Below are positions 40,950 through 53,350 of a stretch of DNA of 64,000 nucleotides, one piece after another. The DNA lies in contig OX424558.1 in NCBI GenBank assembly GCA_949152475.1, positions 33,304,651 through 33,368,650 on the forward strand. Direction: 5' to 3'. A program made the translations under genes and the position numbers. Each line of letters begins with the position of its first letter. Position 1 is the first letter of the stretch. The notes below the pieces were generated by a model. That model did no database searches, was not told where the DNA came from, and worked only from the letters and a program-made list of their open reading frames with translations. This DNA is from Terebella lapidaria (taxonomy: Eukaryota > Annelida > Polychaeta > Terebellida > Terebellidae).

Positions 40950-43900
40950 TGTGTGGACCAATTCGAAACAAATTCCCTGACCCCTGGCGTGATTTGACTT
41001 GGTGAGGCTATTTTTAGCTGTACTGTCTGCCCCTGATGACGCTGGTGTGTGTTTGGATAAACTATTTGGTCGGGCTCTGTTTCTATTGCAAAATGTTGTT
41101 GGTGTATTGGTGGTAATAGATTGATACTTACATGTATATGGGAAATGTGAAATTATACTGTCGTACTTATGCAGATTTACAACTGGGCTCGTTCATGTGG
41201 GTTATCATTGCTTCTCGTTGCAATGCCTAAATTCGCTAGATTTGTGGTGACTTTTTGTTGTATTTTCTTCAAAATACGTTTATTGTCTTCCGGTGAGTAT
41301 TTGTCTCATATGTGCTCAAAACTCAATTTGAGCTATGGTCCCACAAAGTTGACGCTGTCAGGGCTACATAGGGTGTTATCCCTCACACCAGTAAATTGAG
41401 GGGGGGGGGGGGGGAGGTAAATAAAGAAAAATGAAAACAAAACATACATAGTAAAGAAAAGAACAATCCATTGTGAAAACAAACACAATAGTAAACACTT
41501 ATGATTTGTGACGAATATAAACAGTAGCAAATTCACCAAGAAGTGGTGAGAAGAGACTAGTGATCGCAACAACTGAATATCTATAGCCATATTGTACTTC
41601 TGCAGATACTGCATTGCTGCAGAATGTTCAATAGTATTCACGTTGACTAAATTGTACATGTTTGACTCTTAGCGTTCCGTTTAAGCACATTTGTTTGCTT
41701 TCCATCCTTGATATTGTCCAGGTGCGTGACCATGTATTGTACCCATTCACAGTTCGGACCACTTTATCTTTTTATGATGCAATGATACATCCACGTGTGT
41801 GTTGTAATGCAGGCTCGAGGCAAGCAGGGGAGGGTAGTGCAAGAGATTCACACCAGGCGTAAAAGGATTGTGATGGTGTTGTAAATTGAATTATTATACG
41901 CTGGTAAGCATGTCAAGATGGCTACATTATTCCCGATGAAATATTGTGACACACGCACTGATTGCGTTTTGCAAATAGATTCGGACTCTACTTGAACTAA
42001 CCTAATAAGCTTTTGTCTGCAGTCATCCTCGCACGAACAGAAACGGATGCATTATCATAGGGTCGTCGTGTTTGATCTATTCCTCACAATCTACATGCTT
42101 AGCACTTTTGCCAAGCACAGGGTCGTTATTATGACACTAAATGTCCAAGCTAAGTTCATGCCACATTGGAGAAAATCTCATATACATGACAAGTGAAATA
42201 CAATACTGAATTACTGTACATGTATTCATATACATTTCCCACATTGACTATTGTATGTAATTGCATGAAAATACAGTTATATGCCAAAAAAAGGAGAAAA
42301 CTGTCTTAGATTCAAATTCAACAGACAATTAGGCATTACCAGTATATCGTGCATCAAGTAGTTCAAACCACACTTGAGGTGTAAACCCGTGTGATCATTG
42401 GTCAAACACATCCAAATGGCCAGTGACGGGTTGAATAAGCACTGATGATTCCGGGTGCCTGGCTCACTCGGTCGCTCGCTCTGGCCTGGCACACTTGTTT
42501 GCGCCGGAGCCTTGATCTTGTTGTGGTGCGAGACCGTCATCGCCGTGGCTCAATCGATAGCAGTCCCGTGATTAGTGGACTGTTTATGTGTGAGCAGACA
42601 TTGTTGGGAACTGTACATCAGTGGTGGAGCACGGTACACACTTCGAAACATGCCGGGCAGCATCTTTACGGATTACCACCGATAATGCAAGACAGTTTGG
42701 TGTGGGTCGTTTCGTGGTCTGCAGGATATTTCAGTACAGGAGCTTTACAAGTGTTTCGATAATACATGAATGGACTGGAATAATGCGTGGTGACAAAGTA
42801 TATAACTTTGATATCACTCGCTTTGGATAGGATTAATTGGATGGTTTTTTTTTTCTCAACGTCTGGATTATAGTTATGGTATGTATTTTCCATGTGCTTA
42901 TTTCAATTGAGTTTGCATTATTTTACATCATATGTACAGATGCCACCAGGCGTACCACAAAATCAAGTTTAGTTTACGTGACGCTTTGGATTGGGTTCTT
43001 CTTGGTCTTAATATTTTTATATGGACTCAATAGTATATGCTTTACATATTTCCATATGCAGATGGTGGTCACAAAAATATAATTGGCATGTAAGCAATAC
43101 ATCATGAAATGGGATAGTAGATTTTGAATTCAGCGGAGCATTACAGACAATCCATTACCAGAAAAAGTTATTCTTGTTTCCATAAACTCGGGGAGGAGTG
43201 AATATAAGGTAAATGGCATTGAAAGGAAATCGTGCTCTGATTTTGGGGGACATTGTTGCTAATATTCCGCACGTGACCTGTATCCTCCCTGTTGGGAAGG
43301 GTTGTGAAGATGTAGGGGAATCAAATTGTTGTGCTGTATTAGGATGTGTCACGGAAGGTCTATACTGCCTTGGCCTCATGAGAGTCGAGAAGGTGTGATT
43401 GCGTCAACAACGAGATGGTAAGAGCACATATGGTGTGGAAAATCCTATTGGGAAATTTGACTTGCAACTCTGGTAACTTCTCCAGCCTTGCGATTCGTCT
43501 TCATTTGCTGTGATTTCACCAGCGAATTAATCACCAGGCTGACTTGGTTAGTGATTTTTTCTCTGGTAGTATGACAATGCACAATTCAGCGTCTATTCTA
43601 TTTACAACAAACGTGTTGGCTGTGCATGGACCATATGTGCAATTACCCACAAACCATGAACTACAAAAGATGCGACTTGTTCAGGACAGGTATCCGGTAG
43701 GATGAGCTGGGTATTCAATACTAGAGTGCCTCTAAATTGCTGTTCATTGCCAAATTGTTAGTAGTAGTATTGTGATATAGCTTCAGTGTAAATATGTTTG
43801 GTACAACATTCAGTCCTATAACTGAGCTTTCAAATACAAAGATTTGCCATATACCAAGGCAATACTATACACTACACACCTGTCTCTGTTGTGTACAATT

Positions 43901-43975
43901 ATATGGCTAATTTTTAAACACAAATTCTGATTTTAACAAGTAGTGGATATTACGCATATTGCATCTGTGCTGCTG
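40950..43975 (+). repeat. U repeat unit, copy U7 (most complete)
   Basis: Begins with the CCCCTGGCGTGATTTGACTT word shared with 3110 and 11830, then a B repeat (41025-41140), a poly-G run (41399-41415), the TTCTGCAGATACTGCATTGC section, the GC-rich core (42498-42760), the ATTATAGTTATGGTATG section and the TTGTTGCTAATATTCCGCAC section. It ends CACAAATTCTGATTTTAAC (43920). About 3 kb in total. No frame stays open across copies. Confidence 0.75.
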
Positions 43976-44349
43976 TGCATAGTTCATGTTTTCGCAGAAC
44001 TTGATGTCACAATGACTAGTGTCGCTGCAATAAGGATTATCACGAGCTTATAAAAGTAGCCAACATACAGACAAAAGCACAAGACCGAATCCATGGACGA
44101 ATGTTACAAAATATGTAAACCACTACAAAAGTAACCACTAGATGTATGTGAAACTGAGCAATCCTTCTCAATTCAGAGAATGGGGATCTCATTTAGGCAC
44201 CTGGAGCAAGTATAAGACCTCACACACAATCAACAAAAGTACCCATTGGAATATTCCCTTTCCTAAAAGCAAGCAATTTCTGAATCGTGTTTCTCTTCTA
44301 GAAATATTCTACAGTTGCAAATACTGAAGTGTATATACTGGGTAATGAA

Positions 44350-47290
44350 AAACTGGGTAATTTCATTGTGAACACGAGGAGCAATTGGGATTTATAACCG
44401 ATAGAAAGAGTAGCAAATTGACCGAGCCATGGTGAGCAGCAAATAGTTTTAGCAGGAAGTGAATTGAGATATGGGCAGTCATAACGTAATTCCGCGGAGA
44501 TTGCAACAAAATGTTTAATGTTATAACCCTTTGACCAGAGCTAATGTATAACATTTGTTTGTTGTAGAGCTTTGATGTTGTCCTGGTGCATGATCATATA
44601 TTGTAATTATTCATAGTTGGCACCACCTGAACTATTTGTTATAAATTGACAAACCCAATACCATTTAGTCATGCAGATATATATTGTTTACAAGTAGAGG
44701 GACATATTAAGGCATGCTATCGCCACCGTGTGAGTTAGGATTGTCGCACTGTGGAAAATAAATTATTCTGCTCTGGTAAGCATGCCAAGAAGACTACATT
44801 ATTCCGCAACGTTTGCAATCCCCTTGGCATACACTCGAGGATTTGTCCTACACAGCTTTGTTCGTTGTCTTGCTTGTACACGTGTATCCTTGCAAAAACA
44901 CAAATGAAATGCCCTCTCACAGGGTCATGTTCAATCATGCAATCAGTGATAGCACACTTTCGTGGCTGTGTGGCTATTTGCTTAGCGGTCAAAGCTAAGT
45001 GCTTTACAAAACTTTATATTCTTGAAAAATACAATCTACATGACAACGCGGCTAATATCAGTGAGCAGACCAGTCAGAAACAACAACTGCAAAATATTCG
45101 CTTGGCTTGTATAATGTTTATACAATGTTATACTTTGCTCAGGTATTATATTCTTGCTATATGTTATTGCATACAAACAACTTCAAATTGTCAAGGATGA
45201 AAACCTGTCGTACATTGAAATTCTGCAAATCATCTAGCATACCCACCAGTATCTTACACATCCAGCAGTCCAGACCGCGTTCATCTCTGGTGTGATCCCA
45301 TATGGACATTGGTCAAACACATCCAAGCAGCCAGTTACTCATTGAAAAGTCGCTGCCGATTCCAGGCGAATGGCTCGGTTGCTTGCACTAGCCTTGCACA
45401 CTTGTTTGCGCCGAAGCCTTGAACTTGTCCTGGTGCGAGACCGTCATCGCCGTGGCTCAATCGATAGCAGTCCCATGATTAGCGGAGTGTTTATGTGTGA
45501 GCAGACAGCGGCGGGGAACTGTACATCAGTGGTGGAGCACGGTTCACACCCGAGACATGCCGGCCAGCATCTTTACGGATTAACACCGATGATGCAAGAC
45601 AACCTCGTGAGGGATAATCTTCGCGTGTCATTTGGATACTCGGTGTGTTGCAGTACGTGAAATACACAAGTGTTTCAATGTTGGACGAAGACATGGGTAT
45701 TGGGTATACCTACATTGGACAGCTTTAATTGACATCGATAGTGTTATTTTCATTGCTTGGATTATACTTATGGTTTGTTTGTTTTTTCATGCTCTTGGTT
45801 CACTTTTGCATTTAGCAATTTCAAATTGGTTTATCAAAGGCAGATGTTTACGGAAGCCACCAAGTGTACTACAGAAACAAATTTCATTTATATGATGCTT
45901 TGGATATGAACGTTTCATCAATTTCATCTTGTGGTATTTATATATGCATATGCAAATGATAGTCTTACAAATATATTTTGCATGTAAACAATACATCGCA
46001 AAATGGAATATTGGATTTTAATATTAGCTGAGTAGTATGAACATGATATCATTTGATTCCATAAAGCCAAACGGAAGAATGAATACTAGGTAAATGACAT
46101 TGAATGGAAGCCGTGCTCTGATTTTGGGGCCATTGTTGCGAATATTCCACACATGACCCCCACCCTCCCTGTTGGGAGAGTTGTGAAGATGTAGGGAAAT
46201 CGAATTGTTTTGCTGTATTAGGATGTGTCACGGAAGGTTTAGAGGTCTGTCCCGCAGTGGCCTCGCGAGATTCAAGGAGGTGTGATTGCGTCAACAACGA
46301 GACGGTTGGAGCACATGTGGTGTGGACAATTCTTTTGGGAATTCCAGTTTGCAACTCCTGTAATTTCTCCAGCCTTGCGATTCGTTTTCATTTGGTTTGA
46401 TCTTCTCACCAGTGAGTTAATCACTAGGTTGGCTTGGTCACAGGTAGTTGTTTTTTTTATCTCGTCGTATGAGGATGCCCAATTCAGTTTCCATACTATT
46501 TTCAACGAGTGTGTTGGTTCTGTATTGCCCGTTTTATGCAATTACCCACACACTGTGCAATTAAAGCTATAATCACTTTTAGAATTGACAAAATTTATTC
46601 ATTCTGTGGTAGCTTTATATTGTCTATAGAATGAGATATCGTACAAATTTGGGTCTGAAAATGTGTATTACGTGCCTAAATTGAGTTGCCAAATCAAGAT
46701 TCAAATCATTTTTTTCCTCAAAGCGGTCCGCCTTGCGAGCGATTTCTACACACAGTCTAATGACGTCATTGGTATTTGTCTAGATACTGTGGCAACCGGC
46801 AATGTAGGCAGGCCGATCATTCTCTATCCACTGTTTTCATGCACGATTAACGGCAATTTTCTGAGTATCTATTGTCGAACTGTGCATATTTTCTATATAT
46901 TCCTGACTCTCTCGAGATGTAGTTTCAAGTTTGCGTGACAAACAAGAACGCTAAATTTGGCTGATTTTAAAATTGATTCCAACTTTAAGACGCATATCAC
47001 GTGTTCAAGACTGGTATCTGATATGGTCCTGTGGGTATCCAATTCATGAGAGTCCCTGACCTGCACATCGCCAAATTGTTAACAATATTGTGGCGTACCT
47101 TCAGGGTATTTAGATATAACATCCAGTGTTATAATTGCGCTTTCAAGTAATAATGTTTGCGATGAAAGCAAAAAGGTTGTGATATGGATAATTTTGTAAC
47201 ACCGATTCTGATTCTAGCACTGGTTGGATATTACTCATACTCGATCAATCCTTACGTTATGGTATTTTTGCGAGACCTACTGTCACAATG
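44350..47290 (+). repeat. U repeat unit, copy U8
   Basis: Follows U7 directly in tandem with the same order of segments: GTAGCAAATTGACCGAGCCA, TTTGATGTTGTCCTGGTGCA, the GC-rich core (45403-45640), GGATTATACTTATGGT, TTGTTGCGAATATTCCACAC, and an ACCGATTCTGATTCTAGCAC end. A TGACGTCA word (CRE-like) lies at about 46761. A 149-codon frame starting at 44751 has no ATG and is not conserved, so it is not called. Confidence 0.75.
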
Positions 47291-47299
47291 GCTAGTTTC

Positions 47300-48820
47300 A
47301 CTGCAACGAGGATAACCATGCAATGACTAACCAATACACGTATATACTCAGAAAACTCTTGCTATCATTTCGGAGAATGATGCACACTAAATCGCCATGA
47401 ATTTCGTTGTAAGTATCCAATATAGAGTAGGTCCATTGACCGGAGTGATGTGATGTCATGCCTACACTATCACCTTGATGTATTAGCCTGCGGTATGCTC
47501 GTTGTAACAAAGAGGTTCTCATCTATAACTATAATTTTATGCATGGTGGCGGCGGGTAACAATCAAGCCCTCTACAAATTATTCGAATGTGTCTCGCTTG
47601 AAAATACACAAATATGGAGCATGTAGCGCTCATGACATGCTCGATCAACCGTGAGGATGTTTGTTTTCGTGTGAGAAGTCATTCTCGAAACCCAATCGTT
47701 GTGTGTCGTATCAAGCACGGTGCAGTGTCTTTCACGTAACAGTGTATGTAATCATGCCCTTCAAGTAACCAGATCCGAATCCACTTAATGCATCCAAACA
47801 TTGCCTCTTGCTAATATATGTACCACCTTCTGTAAACTAGAAACTGAAAATACAAGCACGTGTCTGTTGGTCGCCAACTTAGACGGGTGCACCTCTCCCT
47901 GATCAAGACAATTATGTATGGAATCCCCGCTGTGGTCTCCCAATTCGCAAGTTTATCATTCTCGATAAGAAGCGCCCGGCTCCACGCGTCCGGCATCGAG
48001 TCTCCTCTTATTATCCTTTCCCTTCTCCGTCTCCTCCTGTCGCCCCCGGAGGTGTGACTCGAGGGCTTTGTCACTCCTGCCACGCCACTGCTCACTGCTG
48101 CCCAGAGATCCCCGGCCGGCCCAGACAAATCACGAGTGAACCAGCGCTCTTCTGGCATTTGGCATCAATTGAGTGGCTGATGGTTGCAAGCGGCTAACTT
48201 CCCGTCGTTTGTCTCGTCTCCTTTCCCTGTCGCCATCGCGGAAAACTGCCGTGTTATTCTTTGGGAGCTTGTAAAAGGAGAATAAACCACGCTTCCGGTT
48301 TTCCCAGGCGTGGTGAACATCGCATTGTATGTGATGGAATCTGGCGTCCGATCGCCTTGAGTTTGGAGAAATGAATAGGATGAAACTGTCACGTACGGTC
48401 TTCGATTGGGCCCCGTACAATGACAGGTTCTATTGGATTTGTATTGTCTTTTTGTAAATTTGTGTATCACTTAGGACATGTGCTGTCTATTTCACTGGAG
48501 AAAGTAACGAATTGAATGATCAAGGGATAGTTTTAAAAGAGTCATTTTGCAAATGAATATCAATGTGAACTTAACAATGCAATCTGGTCAATTTTCAGAT
48601 CGAGAACTATCATTTGGAAGTGAATACGAACTCTTGAAAAGAATTCTCTACTGGATTGGAAAACGGTGAAGTTTACATGAAATCTCACAAAACCGAAGGG
48701 TTGAAGTCCTTCGTTTCCAAATGTGGATACCATAACGCACGTGAGGATATAGGGCTAAGTACGTATGTTCATGTTCTCCACCGATTTATTGAACGTGGTG
48801 ATTAAAAATAGTTTTGCGGA
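47300..48820. other. GC-richer island (47.86-48.41 kb) upstream of a candidate exon
   Basis: The island contains pyrimidine-rich CTCCGTCTCCTCCTGTCGCC sequence and several overlapping frames on both strands, none with a recognised domain. Base composition is unlike the flanks. It could be a promoter/5' exon region for the exon at 48824, but this is unproven. Confidence 0.35.
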
Positions 48821-48823
48821 TAG

Positions 48824-49068
48824 CCACCAGGACCGTCATCGGAGGCAACAAGTGGTTGGATAATCAGTCACTGCACATGCTGAAGAGCAGTCTCTCTGTT
48901 GAGAAGATTGGTGGAATAGAGAAGCGGATTATTTCAGAATCGTCAGCGGATATTTACCTTCGAGTATGGCCTCGCGGAATGGTTGATACACTCGATTGGA
49001 TGCTCTTGTGCAACGACCTGGACCTAGTCTCGTCTGAGGGTGGAAAAAGTCAGCGGCTCGACAAGATT
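48824..49068 (+). CDS. Candidate internal exon of an unknown gene
   Basis: A 245-nt plus-strand stretch begins after GCGGATAG|CC and ends at CAAGATT|GTAAGTGAG, a near-perfect donor. It encodes TRTVIGGNKWLDNQSLHMLK, then a mixed acidic/basic stretch through IGGIEKRIISESSADIYLRV and WPRGMVDTLDWMLLCNDLDL, ending SQRLDKI. Composition is typical of a globular protein, and the frame changes character (hydrophobic, low-complexity) past the donor, as expected for an intron. It ends in phase 0. The acceptor has only a modest pyrimidine tract. No family is recognised, and no neighbouring exon was identified. Confidence 0.45.
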
Positions 49069-49069
49069 G

Positions 49070-51440
49070 TAAGTGAGCAATTATGTAAATGTGCGAGTCT
49101 GGGGAGGTTAGTATGTCTGTGTCTGAGTGTCGTAATGACTATGAAGGAATGGACTTTTACACTCACCGTTTTCAAGTGGAGGCATATGCTCAAGAAATAT
49201 GCACATGTTTATCACGTGCGCAAAAATGTGACTGTGCAAATCACGTATTTTTGGATATTTTTTGTTATCTATTCTTACTACAGTGGTTGGTACCTATTTG
49301 ATACGTTGACACATACATATGACCAGCAAGCAGCTCAGAACATTTCATTACTTTGCATGGTGTTTACTGATGCAATATGTTGCGTAGAGTAGTTGTGCTT
49401 AAGACTCATCAAATATGTTCCCTTCAGGAAGGGTAATAGTTCCACGCTCTGACTGGTTCATCAGAGACCCGTGGAATGAGCTTATGAGGGGATAAGAGGT
49501 TTTGATCAGTGTCTCGAAGGCTAGAACTGGCCTGAAAGGATAGCTAAGGGGAACCGACAGCTTAAGCTGCTTACGCCTAAGCCGCTTTCCAGCTCATGAT
49601 TGGGCGAAATGTGAACAACTGATTATTTGTACAGAGAGTATATTTTCTAGCAAATGGGTTCTTTAGGTATGCAGAAACGGCGATAAAAGTACCGAATCAT
49701 ATTAGTAATAATGATAATGTTTGCTCAGATGCTTTGGTTGTGGATACGATATTTGTCGGTACCACTTTAGGAAATTACCGGTCCCAATATGAAACTCACT
49801 TGCGTCCTGTTCCAACAAGAATAGTCTTTAATTCATCGTTAAGTGCAAGCCGGTAATATATTTTGGATTGAAAAGTAGGTAAGTATGTATTCGAACCAGA
49901 TGTGAATATTAATCACAGGAATATATAATCACTCTCCAGAGAGTTTGTGGTGATAAAATGAATATACCTGGTAAATTACTGGTGCATAGAGAAAATGATA
50001 TATAAGGACTGGCCACTCCTCATCACGATATTGTAAAACACATTCCTGCACAGCGGCCGACTCAAATTGAAGCAGTATTCACCCATAAACATTGTACAAT
50101 GACCCAATACTACTGCTATCCAATCAGTGAAACCTGGCACCCGCATTGGGAAAACCACGATCGTCTCCCCAACGTTTTATTGCATTATTTGAATTCCACG
50201 CCAGATCCAACAAAGCAGAGGGTGTGGATGCCAAGAGTTGTCCTTGACTTGCTTCTAAACTGTCTAGAGTGACCGGATGCGAATTGGCACCTGCGACCTT
50301 AATTCATGGCCTCAGCAGGTCCCAACCCTAAATTCATTCTCGCCTTTCCTGACTTGTATGACTCCGCGGTTTATGACCTGTAAATGGGGACGTCACCAAC
50401 TGGCAGATTACTCTTTGTGGTTAACTGGATGTTCCTGTCTATCTAGCTTTCGTGTCACATATTATACATTTGAAGCGGAATCGATGCCTTTTGGAACCAT
50501 CATGCTTTGGTGGTTAGTTACGATCGTTCGAGTAATAAACTTCCATTTATCATCATTTCATACTGATAGGATCTGCAAACTAACTACTTGAAAACATTAT
50601 ACACTTACTAGAGTATCATTGATGTACTTTGTAAGACTATATTCCGTGTTTGCGGGAAACATTTCAGTGTTTGCTGCATCAATGTCCTCAAGGGAACATG
50701 TTGAATCGCGAGTCCAACAATTACGCAATATGTCTCAACTTAAAGGCCGCAATTGTATTATCATACTCCTTATTGGCCAATTTGTCATTTATTTTGACAG
50801 CCAAGATAAAATGCCGGTTTCTCCATATGGAATTCATTATATTTGGTGACCGCTCCTGGGAATATATTACCGCTTTACCCTCGGCCTCCTACACTCTCAT
50901 TGGAAAATATCATTAGTTTCGGGTTCTGAGTGGAACATATTATTGCCGGGGCTATGTTGTAATCCAATTTAAAGATTTGGACGTTCGTTGGGAATGAGTG
51001 AACACTTCCTGTCTACTCGCGTGCACCCTGCAGGGTAATACATCTTTCTCTGGCGATATGGAAGAAGTATTAGTGCCTCCACTTCTGAATGGCATTGGTG
51101 TTATTCTCATATAAAAAAGCGAAATACTTTGTTTTATCCAATATTAATTCGGCCCGTTACCCGATTGCATGTGCGTATATCTCACTCTTTATTACGGTCC
51201 AGATGTGGTTAATAATTTGATGATCTGGTATTCTGATAACCATGTCAATGGTTTCATTTCAATTATTACCTTCTACTGCTACTCGGCTTATATCCGTATA
51301 TTAATTTTATTTTTATCTGCAAATTCATTCCGTTGTCCTTATTACGTAGGACAAATAGCATTCATGCCGTATTACTATATTTAAGACCACCTACATGTAT
51401 TATTGCCTCTTCTTGTATGTAGATAAGAATTGCAGCTGAG
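49070..51440. other. Gene-free stretch, presumed intron or intergenic
   Basis: No motif-supported frame was found. Several 60-100 codon frames (for example 50277-50591) lack splice support or conserved features. There are no long repeats. Confidence 0.4.
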
Positions 51441-51697
51441 CGGTTTAGATAAATGACATCATCAACCTCAGCAGAATGTGTTAACCACATTGACTGTGCT
51501 ATCAATTAATTATCTCACCCAGCAGAGAGCATGGAATATGAATTGGGTCTGGGCAGAATGAGCCGAGTCAATTTCAAATGTGCATTTAAAATTCACATGC
51601 TGCCTATGAACTCACATGAAGATTGCATTCAGTGTTAGTTTACCAATGCCGAACATTCACTGGTTTAGCACTTCAGACCGGTGGCATTGCTACATAG

Positions 51698-51838
51698 GTT
51701 GTGTTTGTCTCTCATAGATCGTTGTTTGATTACCTGATCCCAGCGGACTACGCTACCACGTTGTGTCTACATTTTGTCACAGTTCGTCAATATCCTTATA
51801 GGAAAGGCTTAGTTGCTGCACATGCATGCTTTAAATAA
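51698..51838 (+). pseudogene. Upstream frame-conserved segment, copy 1
   Basis: The open frame contains SLFDYLIPADYATTLCLHFV then TVRQYPYRKGLVAAHAC to TAA. The core pattern D-x-L-I/M-x4-H/Y-ATT-x2-L-x-FV-T/K-V-x-Q-Y/F is shared in the same frame with copies 2-4. The segment starts after an in-frame TAG and has no ATG, so it is either an internal exon or decayed. Confidence 0.35.
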
Positions 51839-51937
51839 TTTCTGAAGCCTTTTATAGTGCAAGATACGAACTTTTTATATATCTAGGAATTAACAACTGC
51901 TTCGCCTGCAAGTACACTTGTATTACAATATGTTTAG

Positions 51938-52128
51938 GATATCACTCCATCTGGAGTCCCATGACATTGGACACCTAGAGGTCTATAGAGATGCACCTGC
52001 GATGTTCAGCAGAAGAGACGTCAGACGGTCAGCTGACACCAGACATAGACATACTCCTGGGAATCGACACTCGTGTTGCACAGGAACAGACGGCAAGAAT
52101 GTTAATGGATGTCTGTTTACAGAGGTAG
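51938..52128 (+). pseudogene. Terminal exon, copy 1 (one in-frame stop)
   Basis: After TATGTTTAG| the frame starts YHS, meets one TAG, then reads SIEMHLRCSAEETSDGQLTP and DIDILLGIDTRVAQEQTARM, then LMDVCLQR and TAG. AATAAA begins two bases later at 52130-52135. It aligns along its length with copies 2-4. Confidence 0.5.
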
Positions 52129-52129
52129 A

Positions 52130-52135
52130 AATAAA
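52130..52135 (+). terminator. Polyadenylation signal, copy 1
   Basis: AATAAA immediately after the terminal exon stop (TAGAAATAAA). The same arrangement is in copy 3 (54602-54607) and is mutated to AATGAA in copy 2. Confidence 0.5.
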
Positions 52136-52836
52136 ATAAGATTTGCTATAGATGAAGAGACGATATCATTAGATGACTAAATAACCACACATTAGCATCT
52201 TCGTGCAGTTGGACAGCACACACATATGTATCTGCTGATTGTGAGTTCACTCTTGTTACATAATATTGAAGACAAAAATTGTATGAATGTTACGGTCTGA
52301 TCGTTTTCAACTGTCATTTTTAGTCGCAAATTAATAGTTATTTCAATACATTTGTGTATATAACGTACATGTATTAGGAAGCCTTCGGAGTACATATTAA
52401 TTTGTTGGTATATATGTCAACAAAATGGAACCAAACAGCACACAAACAAACTGAAAGGCCCCGTCCATCACTGCCTGGATAATAACTAAGTAAGTGAAGC
52501 TAATGGGATTAGTTTGTTATGTTGGGCGAATTATATATACCAGATGGACAGAAGTTTGACATAACTGAAATGATTTGCGTGCGTCTTGCTCTGTTCAACT
52601 CATTATTGCACCTCCATTACTGTCACTTGCATATAGATCGGAACTGGAGCTGACCAATTCAGATCAGTGGAATCATCCAGCGGAGCGAACTGTGTCAAGC
52701 GCGTTGACTGTGCTATCCAGTAATTAATGTATTTCCCCAGTAGAGGGCATGAAATACAAATCCGGAGAATGTTCCGAGTCAGTTTACAATTAACACCGAC
52801 CTCATTGCCTTGACGCACTTGAATTCAAATCCTGCC

Positions 52837-52844
52837 TATAAATA
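52837..52844 (+). promoter_or_regulatory. TATA box of unit copy 2
   Basis: TATAAATA lies 31 bp before the ATG of the 48-codon frame. Copy 3 keeps the identical word at 54091-54098. A start site about 30 bp downstream would fall on the ATG itself, so either the leader is nearly absent or translation starts elsewhere. Confidence 0.4.
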
Positions 52845-52867
52845 CGTTTCACACGATTGTATTCTGC

Positions 52868-53014
52868 ATGTACAATGTTTACCATTACCGAACTTTGATC
52901 GAAGATTTGTCAGACAGTGTTGGATATGATGACCTAATCCACGTGGACCATGCTACCACGATGTGTCTGGATTTTGTCACAGTTCATCAATTCCCTTATC
53001 TAACAAGAGCTTAG
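52868..53014 (+). CDS. Upstream frame-conserved segment, copy 2
   Basis: A 48-codon frame from ATG reads MYNVYHYRTLIEDLSDSVGY then DDLIHVDHATTMCLDFVTVH and QFPYLTRA before TAG. Copies 1, 3 and 4 keep the same frame over the DDLIHVDHATT...FVTV part despite many base changes, which suggests past or present coding. There is no signal peptide, membrane span or known domain. It could be a separate small protein or the first exon of a transcript that ends in the exon at 53145-53350. No good donor was found between the two. Confidence 0.4.
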   Translation: MYNVYHYRTLIEDLSDSVGYDDLIHVDHATTMCLDFVTVHQFPYLTRA

Positions 53015-53144
53015 TGGGCTCACATCATACATGCTTCAAATATTTCCTGAAGGCTTTTGTAGTAAAAGATCTCCCACGGTGATACCTACATGTACGTATA
53101 AACAACAGGCTTCACATGTAAGTACGCCATGTAATTATGTACAG

Positions 53145-53350
53145 CATATCATTCGCATAAAAATACATACAACATTGGACCCCTTGAAACTTCTCTGCAT
53201 AGTGAGTGCAAGATACAACTGCGTTGTTTAGAGGATGAGACGTCAGGGAGTCCGCTGACACCAGACATAGACATACTCCTGGGGATCGACACTCATGTTA
53301 CACAGAAACAGACGGCGAGGGTTTTAATGAGTGTCTGTTTGCAGAGGTAG
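53145..53350 (+). CDS. Terminal exon, copy 2 (fully open)
   Basis: After the acceptor ATTATGTACAG|CA the frame is open for 67 residues: YHSHKNTYNIGPLETSLHSE, CKIQLRCLEDETSGSPLTPD, IDILLGIDTHVTQKQTARVL, MSVCLQR, stop. All four copies have AG at the homologous position. The most conserved part is TPDIDILLGIDT followed by Q-T-A-R-x-L-M-x-V-C-L-Q-R. Conserved Cys positions and an amphipathic C-terminal helix suggest a folded end of a protein. The DIDILLGID string recalls Pao/BEL-type protease motifs, but nothing else supports a retroelement. Family unknown. Confidence 0.5.

Larger units (their letters stand above)
51445..52640 (+). repeat. Tandem gene-like unit, copy 1
   Basis: First of four diverged units. 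Shared order: GACTGTGCTATC, CAGCAGAG, a GAGCCGAGTCA word, the DxLI..ATT coding-like segment, ATGCTTTAAATAATTTCTGAAG, the terminal exon, then TCAACAAAATGGAACCAAAC and GGCCCCGTCCATCACTG. This copy has lost the TATAAATA word (CTATGAAC instead) and has extra sequence before the first segment. Confidence 0.75.

Noticed and set aside
44751..45200. 149-codon plus-strand frame in U8
   Set aside because: It lacks an ATG start and has no open counterpart at the equivalent place in U4 or U7.
46663..46938. 91-codon plus-strand frame near a TGACGTCA word
   Set aside because: No splice support, no domain, and it straddles U sequence. The CRE-like word alone does not support a promoter.
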